Positions 16,806 through 24,742 of a stretch of DNA of 48,563 bases are shown here, piece after piece. Under the pieces are notes generated by a model that worked only from the letters and a program-made list of their open reading frames with translations, was not told where the DNA came from and ran no database searches. Location: the NCBI GenBank assembly GCA_946537305.1, contig CAMNFR010000002.1, positions 1 to 48,563 of the forward strand, given 5' to 3'. The first letter of the stretch is position 1, and each line of letters starts with the position of its first letter. Both the position numbers and the translations under genes were made by a program. Source of the stretch: an uncultured Lachnospiraceae bacterium. Its GTDB lineage: Bacteria; Bacillota; Clostridia; Lachnospirales; Lachnospiraceae.

Positions 16806-19361
16806 ATGCGGGAAGATACCTTTCATGCTGCACAGGGAAAACGTACCATTCTGGTAGTGGATGACGAGCTCATCAACCGGGAGATCCTGGGGATGATCCT
16901 GGAAGAGCATTATCATGTTTTGTATGCGGTGGACGGAGCGGCCGCGCTGGCAGCCATCCGGGAACACCGCCAGCGGCTGTCGCTGGTGCTGCTGGATCTT
17001 TTGATGCCGGGCATGAACGGAAAAGAGCTTCTGGAGATCCTGCGGAATGATAAAGCGCTGAAGCAGATCCCGGTCATTGTGATGACCTCAGATCAGACCT
17101 CCGAGGTAGAATGCCTGAAGCTTGGCGCCATCGATTTTGTGCCGAAGCCCTATCCCCAGCCGGCTGTCATCGCGGCCCGGGTGGAGCGGACCATTGAGCT
17201 TTCGGAAGACCGGCAGATCATCGATTCCACCGAGAGGGATCCGCTGACAGGGCTGTACAACCGGGAATACTTTTACCGTTACGCCCAGCAGTTCGATCAG
17301 AGCCATGGGGAGACGGACATGGATGCCCTTCTGCTGGACATTAACCATTTCCACATGCTGAACGAGCGTTACGGAAAGGCCTATGGGGATGAGGTGCTGC
17401 GCCGTATTGCGGAAAAGCTGCGGGGGCTGGTGAATGCCTCCGGCGGAATCGCCTGCCGCAGAGAGGCGGATACCTTCCTGGTATACTGTCCTCACGGGTG
17501 CGATTATCAGGCCTTCCTGGACACGGCCTCCGCTGGGCTGGCGGGGGATGCCTCCGCTTCGGATAACCGAGTGCGTCTGCGCCTGGGCGTGTATTCCAAG
17601 GTAGATAAACACATCGATATAGAACGTCGTTTTGACCGGGCAAAGAGCGCGGCGGATACCGTGCGCAATAATTTTGTGAAGTCGATCGCGGTCTACGATG
17701 ACGCCCTGCACCAGAAGGAACTGTATGCGGAGCAGCTGCTGGAGGATTTTCAGGCAGCCATCCGGGACCGGCAGTTTGTTGTATATTATCAGCCGAAGTT
17801 TGACGTGCGCCCGGAGATCCCGGTGCTGGCCAGCGCGGAGGCGCTGGTGCGGTGGAAGCACCCGGAATTGGGCCTGATCAGCCCCGGTATATTTATTCCG
17901 CTCTTCGAAGAAAACGGTCTGATCCAACAGCTGGATATGTATGTCTGGCGGGAAGCGGCGGCGCAGATCCGCAGCTGGCGGGAGCGCTTTGGAATTACGA
18001 TTCCCGTTTCTGTGAATGTCTCCCGCATCGATATGTACGACCCGGATCTGATCCGGACCTTCCGTGAACTGATGCAGGAATATGACCTGACGCCGCGGGA
18101 GTATCTGCTGGAGATCACGGAGTCCGCTTATACGCAGGATTCAGAGCAGATTATCAGCACCGTGAAGGAACTGCGCCGGCTCGGCTTCCGCATTGAGATG
18201 GACGATTTCGGCACGGGATATTCCTCGCTGAATATGATCTCCTCCCTTCCCATAGATACGCTGAAGCTGGATATGACCTTTATCCGGAACGCGTTTAATG
18301 AGCGGAAGGATATCCGTATGCTGGAACTGATCCTGGACATTGCGGATTATCTGGCGGTGCCGGTAATCGCTGAGGGCGTGGAGACAGAGACGCAGCTGAA
18401 TGCCCTGCGGGCAATGGGCTGCGACATGGTACAGGGATATTATTTCTCCCGTCCCGTTCCGCCGGAGGAGTATGAGCAGTTCATCCGGGAGCGGAAAAAG
18501 CAAAAGGTGGCGAAGACGCAGACGGCGCCTGTGGTAAAAAGATCTGTCGGGCGGATACGGGAAAAGAAGGTGCCTTACGGGCGCATCGCCCATGAGCTTT
18601 CCGGCGGATTCGAGACGATCTATTATGTGGAGGCGGATACCGGCCGCTATGTGCAGTTCGGCGCCCATGGCCGGCAGGAGGACCTGCAGATCACCGGCAG
18701 CGGTGAGGATTTCTTTGGCGAGATCCGTGAACAGCTGACGGAGGAGATCAGTCCGGAGGATCAGGCGCCTGTTTTCGCGAAGATCATTCGTCTTGCTGAC
18801 CCGGATGACCGCCATCTGGTGATAGGCATCAGTGATGTGGATGACCAGATCAACCGGGAGCGGGCCTTCGCGGAGGCGCAGGAAATGGCGCTGAAGGATC
18901 CGCTGACGGGGGTCAAGAACAAGCGCGCCTACGAACAGGCTGCGGACCGCATCAGCGCACAGATCAAAAACGGCCATCTGAATGGCCTGGGACTGGTCAT
19001 GTGTGATATTAACAATCTGAAAGTGGTCAACGATACCCAGGGCCATGAGGCAGGCGACGTCTATATACGGGAGTGCTGCCTGATGATCTGCCATGTGTTC
19101 ACGCACAGTCCGGTGTTCCGGCTGGGCGGCGATGAGTTCGCGGTCATCCTGCAGGGGCAGGATTATGAGAACCGGGACGAACTGCTGGCGCTGCTTCGGG
19201 AGCGCGCCGCGCTGCCGGGCGAAGAGGAAGCGGGTAAAGGATGTATGGCGTGCGGGCTGGCGGAGTACCTGCCGCAGAAGGACACATCCCTGTCTGATGT
19301 TTTTGCACGGGCAGATCGCGCTATGTATGAAGAGAAAACCAGAATGAAAGCAGGCCGTTAG
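16806..19361 (+). CDS. Response regulator with GGDEF-EAL-GGDEF domains (c-di-GMP turnover)
   Basis: 851 residues. A receiver domain (about 12-130) has phospho-acceptor Asp64 in LLDLLMPG, Thr94 and Lys114. A first GGDEF-like domain (about 140-305) is degenerate: CRREADTF replaces GGDEF. An EAL domain (about 312-565) keeps AEALVRW, NVS, EITES, DDFGTGYSSL, LKLD, AEGVET and QGYYFSRP, so it should hydrolyse c-di-GMP. A linker, partly PAS-like, leads to a second GGDEF (about 695-850) with DPLTGVKNKRAYE and an intact LGGDEF, so it should synthesise c-di-GMP. The protein is thus a phosphorylation-controlled bifunctional enzyme. AAGGAG lies 11 nt before the ATG; an overlapping ATG at 16798 is out of frame. 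No histidine kinase adjoins it. The leader motif is shared with the 4507 lipoprotein. Confidence 0.92.
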   Translation: MREDTFHAAQGKRTILVVDDELINREILGMILEEHYHVLYAVDGAAALAAIREHRQRLSLVLLDLLMPGMNGKELLEILRNDKALKQIPVIVMTSDQTSEVECLKLGAIDFVPKPYPQPAVIAARVERTIELSEDRQIIDSTERDPLTGLYNREYFYRYAQQFDQSHGETDMDALLLDINHFHMLNERYGKAYGDEVLRRIAEKLRGLVNASGGIACRREADTFLVYCPHGCDYQAFLDTASAGLAGDASASDNRVRLRLGVYSKVDKHIDIERRFDRAKSAADTVRNNFVKSIAVYDDALHQKELYAEQLLEDFQAAIRDRQFVVYYQPKFDVRPEIPVLASAEALVRWKHPELGLISPGIFIPLFEENGLIQQLDMYVWREAAAQIRSWRERFGITIPVSVNVSRIDMYDPDLIRTFRELMQEYDLTPREYLLEITESAYTQDSEQIISTVKELRRLGFRIEMDDFGTGYSSLNMISSLPIDTLKLDMTFIRNAFNERKDIRMLELILDIADYLAVPVIAEGVETETQLNALRAMGCDMVQGYYFSRPVPPEEYEQFIRERKKQKVAKTQTAPVVKRSVGRIREKKVPYGRIAHELSGGFETIYYVEADTGRYVQFGAHGRQEDLQITGSGEDFFGEIREQLTEEISPEDQAPVFAKIIRLADPDDRHLVIGISDVDDQINRERAFAEAQEMALKDPLTGVKNKRAYEQAADRISAQIKNGHLNGLGLVMCDINNLKVVNDTQGHEAGDVYIRECCLMICHVFTHSPVFRLGGDEFAVILQGQDYENRDELLALLRERAALPGEEEAGKGCMACGLAEYLPQKDTSLSDVFARADRAMYEEKTRMKAGR

Positions 19362-19385
19362 AAAATGAGCGGAAAAAGAGGGCAG

Positions 19386-19416
19386 CGCCGGAAAAGTGCG
19401 ACACTTTCCGGTGCTG
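19386..19416 (+). terminator. Probable terminator after the c-di-GMP gene
   Basis: GCGCCGGAAAAGTG and CACTTTCCGGTGC form a stem of about 12 bp with one bulge and loop CGA, some 25 bp after the stop codon. The T tract is weak (TGTTCTATTAT). Confidence 0.6.
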
Positions 19417-19523
19417 TTCTATTATAGGATAAAGTGAATAAAAAACAGAGATAGAGGCATGAATTGTCAGGCAATAAAAGCGTTATAAAGAACATAAAAA
19501 ATCAAAAATATATAAATAAGGGA

Positions 19524-19552
19524 TTGCAATATATCCTAAAATGTAGTATGAT
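19524..19552 (+). promoter_or_regulatory. Promoter of the activase-glycyl radical enzyme operon
   Basis: TTGCAA (19524-19529), 17-bp spacer, TATGAT (19547-19552). The predicted start is near 19559, immediately before the CTAGAACGCGTTCTAG operator. Confidence 0.6.
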
Positions 19553-19562
19553 GTCAGTATCA

Positions 19563-19584
19563 AAACTAGAACGCGTTCTAGTTT
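19563..19584. promoter_or_regulatory. 22-bp perfect palindrome at the start of the glycyl-radical operon
   Basis: A perfect palindrome with core CTAGAACGCGTTCTAG (19566-19581), extended by AAA and TTT on the two sides. Its position from about +4 to +26 is that of a repressor site. A near-identical copy is at 14878-14901. A half-site AACTAGAGC also lies at the predicted start of the downstream LysR gene (about 23684). Confidence 0.75.
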
Positions 19585-19605
19585 ACAGGAGGAGGTGACA
19601 GCCCC

Positions 19606-20523
19606 ATGGATCCGTTGATTTTTAACATTCAGAAGTTTTCCACCCACGACGGAGACGGGGTGCGTACGACCATCTTTTTTAAAGGATGTCCCCTGCGCTG
19701 CCGCTGGTGCCATAACCCGGAGAGCCAGAGCTATCAGAAAGAGATGGTGCTTTACCGGCACAAATGTACCGCCTGCGGAGCCTGCGTGGCCAAATGTCCG
19801 CACCACGCCAATGCCCTGGTGGACGGAGAACTGATCTTTGACCGCAGCAAGTGCGTTGCCTGCGGCATCTGCGTGGACTGGTGTGCGACCGAAGCCCGGG
19901 AAATTGCCGGGAAAGAGTACACCGTAAAGGAACTTGTAAAGGAAGCCAAAAAGGATCAGATGTTCTACGAGCAGTCCGGCGGCGGCGTCACCCTTTCCGG
20001 CGGCGAAGTCATGGCCATGAAGAACATGGACTTTGTGGAGGATCTTTGCCGGCAGCTGCACCGCGAGGGAATCAGCGTTTTCATTGATACCAGCGGCTTT
20101 GCGCCGTATGAGAACTTTGAAAGACTGCTGCCCTATGTGGATGTATTCCTGTATGATATCAAGCGGATCGACCGGGAGGATCATCTGGAATACATCGGTG
20201 TGGACAACACTATGATCCTGGAGAACCTGATCAAATTGTCGGAAGCCGGCGCAGGGCTTTACATCCGCATCCCCGTGGTGGGAGGCATCAATGCAAAGCC
20301 TCAGTGTATGATGAAGATGATCAATTTCCTGAAGCATAATCATATCAATGCCAGACAGATCAATCTTCTTCCGTATCATGATATCGGCAAGAACAAATAT
20401 GCCGGACTGGATCGGACCTACGACGAACAGGGGGCTATGCTGATCCCCGAAAACGATGAAATGGAAAGCTACAAAGCCATGTTCGAACAGCACGGTTTCC
20501 ACAACGTGAAGATCGGCGGTTAA
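19606..20523 (+). CDS. Glycyl radical enzyme activating enzyme (radical SAM)
   Basis: 305 residues. It installs the glycyl radical on the partner enzyme encoded next, using SAM and a [4Fe-4S] cluster. The radical SAM motif CxxxCxxC is Cys28, Cys32 and Cys35 (GCPLRCRWC). A ferredoxin-like insert follows with two further clusters: Cys55, Cys58, Cys61, Cys65 and Cys84, Cys87, Cys90, Cys94. This insert distinguishes activases of dehydratase and decarboxylase types from PflA. SGGGVTLSGGEV (about 125-136) and the YDIKRID region are family signatures. AGGAGGAGGTG precedes the ATG. The enzyme gene starts 57 bp downstream, so both are one operon behind the palindromic operator. If the partner is HypD this is HypE. 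Confidence 0.93.
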   Translation: MDPLIFNIQKFSTHDGDGVRTTIFFKGCPLRCRWCHNPESQSYQKEMVLYRHKCTACGACVAKCPHHANALVDGELIFDRSKCVACGICVDWCATEAREIAGKEYTVKELVKEAKKDQMFYEQSGGGVTLSGGEVMAMKNMDFVEDLCRQLHREGISVFIDTSGFAPYENFERLLPYVDVFLYDIKRIDREDHLEYIGVDNTMILENLIKLSEAGAGLYIRIPVVGGINAKPQCMMKMINFLKHNHINARQINLLPYHDIGKNKYAGLDRTYDEQGAMLIPENDEMESYKAMFEQHGFHNVKIGG

Positions 20524-20580
20524 ACAATGCTTTGTGAACGGGTAGATAATCATACACAAATCATATAGGAGGATAATACT

Positions 20581-23019
20581 ATGAGCTGCTGTTGTGATGT
20601 CGATACTTCCTTTAACGTAAACACCCCCGAGGGCCTGTTGAAGGACAATGACAGAGGATGTACCGAAAGAATTAAGAGACTGCGCCGCATCAGCCATTCC
20701 ACCCAGCCCCATCTGGATCTGGAACGTGCTAAGATCGAGACCGATGTGTACCATAAGTACGAAGGTTCCGTTTCCACTCCCGTGCTCCGCGCCCTGGTCC
20801 TGAAGGAGTATTTCTCCAAGAAGACCCTGTATCTGGGCGAAGACGAGCTGCTGGTCGGTGAAAAGGGTAAGGATCCTCAGTGCTCCCCTACTTTCCCGGA
20901 GCTGTGCTGCCATACCCTGGAAGACATGCGCGTCATGAACGATCGGAAACTGGTGAACTTCACCGTTACCGAAGACGACATGAAGCTGCAGGAAGAGTAT
21001 ATCATTCCCTACTGGAAAGATCGTGCGGTCCGCGAGCATCTGCTGAAGGCCATGACCCAGGAGTGGAGAGACTGCTATGAGGTCGGTATGTTTACCGAGT
21101 TCATGGAGCAGAGAGGCCCCGGACATACCGCCGGCGGCAAGCAGTTCTACAGCAAGGGCTATCTGGATTTCAAGGCGGAAATCGAAGAGGCCATCAAGAA
21201 CTTGGATTACTTCAACGATCCCGATGCTTATGACAAGGAGCAGGAGCTGCGCGCCATGTCCATCGACTGCGACGCCGTCATCATCCTGGGCCAGAGATAT
21301 CATGACCTGGCGCTGGAGAAGGCTGCCGAGTGCACCGATCCTGTCCGCAAGGCTGAGCTGGAGCAGATCGCTGCCAACTGCGCCGTGGTTCCCGCCCACA
21401 AGCCGGAGACCTACTGGCAGGCTCTGCAGATGTACTGGTTCACCCACCTGGGCGTGACCCTGGAGCTGAATCCCTGGGATGCCTTCACACCCGGACGTCT
21501 GGATCAGCACCTGATCCCCTTCTATGAGAAGGACACCGAGGCCGGTATTCTGGACGACACCAGAGCGCTTGAACTGCTGGAGTGCCTGTGGGTGAAGCTG
21601 TTCAACTCCCCCGCACCCGTAAAGGTCGGCGTGACCCTGAAAGAGTCCGGCACCTATGTTGACTTTGCAAACATCAACTCCGGCGGCGTAAAGGAAGACG
21701 GTTCCGACGGCGTTAACGCTGTTTCCTACCTGATCCTGGACTGCATGGAGGATATGCGTCAGAACCAGCCCAACTCCAACGTACAGATCTCCAAGAAGAC
21801 CCCGGAGAAGTTCCTCCGCCGTGCCTGCGAGATCGCCCGTCAGGGATGGGGCCAGCCCGCTTTCTATAACACCGATGAGCTGATCCAGGAACTGCTGCTG
21901 GCCGGCAAGAGCATGGTAGATGCCCGTAATTCCGGCTGCTCCGGCTGCGTGGAGACCGGTGCATGGGGAACCGAGGCTTACTGGCTGACCGGTTACCTGA
22001 ATATCCCGAAGTGCCTGCAGCTGGCTCTGTATGATGGCTATGATGTCATGTTCGAAAAGCAGATCGGCCCGCACACCGGCAAGGCAGAAGACTTCAAGTC
22101 CTATGACGAGTTGTGGAACGCCTTCAAGACTCAGCTGGAGTACATCATCGATGTGAAGATGCGCGGCAACCTGGTCATCGAGAAGATCTACGCCGAGATG
22201 ATGCCCGCTCCGTTCCTGTCCATCTGCACCGACGACTGCATCAAGAAGGGCAAGGACTACAACGCAGGCGGCGCCCGCTACAACACCAGCTACATCCAGG
22301 GCGTGGGTATCGGAACCATCTCCGACTGCCTGTCTGCCATTAAGTTCAACGTGTTTGATCATCAGAAGTTCACCATGGCTGAGCTGCTGCGCGCCATGGA
22401 AGATGACTTCGAAGGTCACAACGCCATCTACAACCTGGTACACAACAAGACTCCGAAGTACGGCAACGATGACGACTATGCTGATGACATCATGAAGACC
22501 GTATTCGACGAGTACAAGGATTACATCACCGGCAGACCGAATATCCGCGGCGGCCAGTATCATGTGGACATGCTGCCCACCACCTGCCACGTATACTTCG
22601 GCGATGTCATGATCGCATCCCCGAACGGACGTAAGGCCCACAAGCCTCTGTCCGAGGGTATTTCCCCTGAAAAGGGCGCGGACACCAACGGCCCTACCGC
22701 CGTGATCAAGTCCTGCTCCAAGATGGATCACTGCGCCACCGGCGGCACCCTGCTGAACCAGAAGTTCACCCCCGCCGCACTGGCCGGAGACGAGGGAATC
22801 TCCAACCTGGCAGCCCTCATCCGCTCCTACTTCGCCATGGACGGACATCACATCCAGTTCAACGTAGTAGACGCTGAGACCCTCAGAGAAGCCCAGAGAA
22901 AGCCCGACGAGTACAAAGAACTCATCGTCCGCGTAGCCGGCTACTCCGACTACTTCCGGAATCTGGATGAGAAGCTCCAGGGCGAGATCATCGAAAGAAC
23001 CGAACAAAACTTCGCATAA
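20581..23019 (+). CDS. hypD: Glycyl radical enzyme, probable trans-4-hydroxy-L-proline dehydratase
   Basis: 812 residues. The thiyl Cys456 and base Glu458 are in SGCVETG; the glycyl radical is Gly787 in RVAGYSDYF. From memory of C. difficile HypD, the residues Phe152, His160, Asp278, Ser334, Asp339, Phe340, Cys434, Glu436, Tyr450, Thr645 and Gly765 line its active site. Here the same residue types occur at Phe174, His182, Asp300, Ser356, Asp361, Phe362, Cys456, Glu458, Tyr472, Thr667 and Gly787, a constant offset of 22. HypD dehydrates hydroxyproline to pyrroline-5-carboxylate, which ProC reduces to proline; no proC is in this window. Related dehydratases or ring-opening enzymes acting on other hydroxyproline isomers or N-methyl derivatives might share these residues. 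Choline, diol and isethionate lyase signatures are absent. ATAGGAGGA precedes the ATG. Gene preferred codons suggest high expression. Confidence 0.75.
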   Translation: MSCCCDVDTSFNVNTPEGLLKDNDRGCTERIKRLRRISHSTQPHLDLERAKIETDVYHKYEGSVSTPVLRALVLKEYFSKKTLYLGEDELLVGEKGKDPQCSPTFPELCCHTLEDMRVMNDRKLVNFTVTEDDMKLQEEYIIPYWKDRAVREHLLKAMTQEWRDCYEVGMFTEFMEQRGPGHTAGGKQFYSKGYLDFKAEIEEAIKNLDYFNDPDAYDKEQELRAMSIDCDAVIILGQRYHDLALEKAAECTDPVRKAELEQIAANCAVVPAHKPETYWQALQMYWFTHLGVTLELNPWDAFTPGRLDQHLIPFYEKDTEAGILDDTRALELLECLWVKLFNSPAPVKVGVTLKESGTYVDFANINSGGVKEDGSDGVNAVSYLILDCMEDMRQNQPNSNVQISKKTPEKFLRRACEIARQGWGQPAFYNTDELIQELLLAGKSMVDARNSGCSGCVETGAWGTEAYWLTGYLNIPKCLQLALYDGYDVMFEKQIGPHTGKAEDFKSYDELWNAFKTQLEYIIDVKMRGNLVIEKIYAEMMPAPFLSICTDDCIKKGKDYNAGGARYNTSYIQGVGIGTISDCLSAIKFNVFDHQKFTMAELLRAMEDDFEGHNAIYNLVHNKTPKYGNDDDYADDIMKTVFDEYKDYITGRPNIRGGQYHVDMLPTTCHVYFGDVMIASPNGRKAHKPLSEGISPEKGADTNGPTAVIKSCSKMDHCATGGTLLNQKFTPAALAGDEGISNLAALIRSYFAMDGHHIQFNVVDAETLREAQRKPDEYKELIVRVAGYSDYFRNLDEKLQGEIIERTEQNFA

Positions 23020-23036
23020 ACACGCAAAGCGCTGCG

Positions 23037-23096
23037 AAACGCGCATAAAGAAAAGCCCGCCGAGCTTGCTCGAGCGGGCTTTCTTCATGCGCGTTT
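23037..23096. terminator. Very long hairpin terminator after the glycyl radical enzyme gene
   Basis: AAACGCGCAT (23037-23046) pairs with ATGCGCGTTT (23087-23096). Inside, AAAGCCCGC (23052-23060) pairs with GCGGGCTTT (23074-23082) and CGAG with CTCG at the tip. Together they form an almost continuous stem of about 28 bp. The inner hairpin with TTTCTT is the terminator core. Confidence 0.8.
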
Positions 23097-23102
23097 CATA
23101 GG

Positions 23103-23197
23103 GCGCGCGGTAATGGCGCCGCAGAGGGAAGCCGCGAAGCGGCGTCATATGCCCCGGAGCGAAGCGAAGGGGCAGATGCTCTGCGGCACGCCGCGCG
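23103..23197. repeat. Multibranched GC-rich palindromic element
   Basis: CGCGCGG (23104-23110) pairs with CCGCGCG (23191-23197), and GCCGCAGAG (23118-23126) with CTCTGCGGC (23179-23187). They enclose two hairpins: GCCGC-GAA-GCGGC (23131-23143) and TGCCCC/GGGGCA (23150-23174). The fold is a branched extragenic palindrome. No coding frame supports a protein here. Confidence 0.5.
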
Positions 23198-23299
23198 ACC
23201 GGGGAGCAGCGCGTCCTACCGCTGCGTGATGCCATGGAGCCGCACGTCCTACTCCTGCGTCCTACTCCCCTTTGTGCAAAACATGCTTCCTCATTTTGT

Positions 23300-23522
23300 T
23301 TTACAACCCACTTCAACCAGGCTATGCGCGCTCTCAGCCCGGAAATTTACCAGAATGTGCAACCTGAAGCTTTCTGAATTCGTTTACAACCCAAAATCGG
23401 TCGAGAATTTTATCCCCCGGCCTGGTTTTGGGTTGTAAAGCATCCGGGGAACTCTCATTTTGAACATTTCCGACCAAACGGCCACCGGCAGGCGCAGTTC
23501 CCCTGAATTTCCGGGTTGTAAA
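23300..23522. repeat. Cluster of TTTACAACCC motifs in both orientations
   Basis: TTTACAACCC occurs at 23300-23309 and 23383-23392, and its complement GGGTTGTAAA at 23430-23439 and 23513-23522. The middle two extend to a perfect 14-bp inverted repeat (23383-23396 and 23426-23439). GGGGAACT (23446-23453) and AGTTCCCC (23496-23503) form a further pair. This looks like a multi-site protein-binding region or a folded repeat. Confidence 0.5.
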
Positions 23523-23549
23523 TGTCTGGAGAACGACCGAATTCGCCCA

Positions 23550-23607
23550 GAATGTAAAGAAAATAGAATGTAAAGAAAGTAGGATGTAAAGAAAGTAGGA
23601 TGTAAAA
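23550..23607. repeat. 16-bp tandem repeat, 3.6 copies
   Basis: Units 23550-23565, 23566-23581 and 23582-23597 follow the pattern RATGTAAAGAAARTA, with a partial fourth unit to 23607. The TGTAAA core is also part of the neighbouring GGGTTGTAAA motif. The array ends 45 bp before the LysR promoter. Confidence 0.7.
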
Positions 23608-23651
23608 ATATGTCATGATTCCTGGAAATTGTAGAGGAAAAATAAATAGCA

Positions 23652-23680
23652 TTGCGTTTATCATACGTTCATGCTATAGT
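23652..23680 (+). promoter_or_regulatory. Promoter of the LysR gene
   Basis: TTGCGT (23652-23657), 17-bp spacer, TATAGT (23675-23680). The predicted start falls on AACTAGAGC, which resembles one half of the palindrome at 19563. The leader is about 115 nt. Confidence 0.6.
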
Positions 23681-23803
23681 AAGAACTAGAGCAACCCATT
23701 GCATTTCAGAACAAAAGGAATGCTCTGCGAAAGGGTAAGGAGAGCTGACAAAGAAATCTGATAGAGAATATCAGCTGAGAATCCGCAGGGGAGGAAGGAT
23801 TGT

Positions 23804-24724
23804 ATGGATCTGAAGGTACTTCGTTATTTTACGTGTGTTGCCGTGGAGGGGAATTTCACGAGAGCTGCCGAGAAGCTGATGATGAGCCAGCCGCCGCTTT
23901 CCACAGCCATCAAGGACCTGGAGCAGGAGCTGCATGTTACGCTGTTCATCCGCGGGAAGCGGAAGGTGACGCTTACGGAAGCCGGCCGCTTTCTTTTGAA
24001 CCGCGCCGGGCAGATTCTGGAGCTGGCGGATAAAACGGAGCTGGAAATGGCCACCTTTGATAATCACCTGACCGGGCGGATCAGTCTGGCGATGGTGGAT
24101 GGTATGGCGCCGCATCTGGCAGCCAAATGGATCAGCGGCTTTCTGGAGGAATATCCCCGGATCAATTTTGAACTTTGGAACGGAAGCACGGATGATATTA
24201 TTGACCGTCTGAACCGGGGCCTGGCCGATGTGGCAATTGTGGCAGCTCCTTATAATGCGGAGGAACTGGACGGCCTGGTCGTGGGGCGGGAGCCCTGGAC
24301 GGCACTCATGTCCCGGGATCATCCGCTGGCGCTGGAAACAGAACGGGAGATCCCGCTGAAAAAGCTGGCCGGGGAGCGGCTGATCATTCCGCAGCGGAAA
24401 TCCCGCGTGGACGCCATCAGCGGCTGGTTTAAGGAAGCCGGAGAGGAGATGAATGCCATCTGTACCCTCTCCAACTATGAGGATGCGATCGCCATGGCGG
24501 AGCAGAACGTGGGTATCTGCATATTCCCGCAGACGACCAGAGACACCGGCCGGCGGGTGACCACCCGCGTGATCACCGAGCCGGAAAAGTACGCCGAATA
24601 TGTGCTGGTGCGCCCTAAGAAACGCACAGCTGTAACCCTGGCGGATGAATTCATTAATTATGTGGAGGATATGACGATGTCCGGCGTTTTCCAGGTAGAA
24701 CCGCGAAGCGGAAAGCTGCTGTAA
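23804..24724 (+). CDS. LysR-family transcriptional regulator
   Basis: 306 residues. The winged helix-turn-helix (1-62) is classical: FTRAAEKLMMSQPPLSTAIKDLEQEL. A linker helix precedes the two-lobed effector-binding domain (about 90-290) with GRISLAMVDGMAPHLA and LADVAIVAAP. GGGGAGGAAGG precedes the ATG. It is the nearest regulator to the glycyl-radical operon, 784 bp upstream of it on the same strand, and has its own promoter. LysR proteins usually recognise T-N11-A sites; the palindrome at 19563 is T-N12-A, so control of that operon by this protein is uncertain. The DNA glycosylase gene follows after 18 bp. Confidence 0.92.
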   Translation: MDLKVLRYFTCVAVEGNFTRAAEKLMMSQPPLSTAIKDLEQELHVTLFIRGKRKVTLTEAGRFLLNRAGQILELADKTELEMATFDNHLTGRISLAMVDGMAPHLAAKWISGFLEEYPRINFELWNGSTDDIIDRLNRGLADVAIVAAPYNAEELDGLVVGREPWTALMSRDHPLALETEREIPLKKLAGERLIIPQRKSRVDAISGWFKEAGEEMNAICTLSNYEDAIAMAEQNVGICIFPQTTRDTGRRVTTRVITEPEKYAEYVLVRPKKRTAVTLADEFINYVEDMTMSGVFQVEPRSGKLL

Positions 24725-24742
24725 AGTTGAAATGAGGTTTTT

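Noticed and set aside
20581-23019. Choline TMA-lyase, glycerol/diol dehydratase or isethionate lyase as function of the GRE
   Set aside because: The CVEP-type cysteine loop of CutC and diol dehydratases is absent (here CVETG), and the paired Arg residues of isethionate lyase were not found at the expected places; no microcompartment genes are nearby.
19483-23316. Open frame of 1277 codons on the minus strand opposite the glycyl radical enzyme genes
   Set aside because: It is a mirror of two well-supported genes with strong codon bias; no ribosome site at its start, and the protein shows no recognisable domain.
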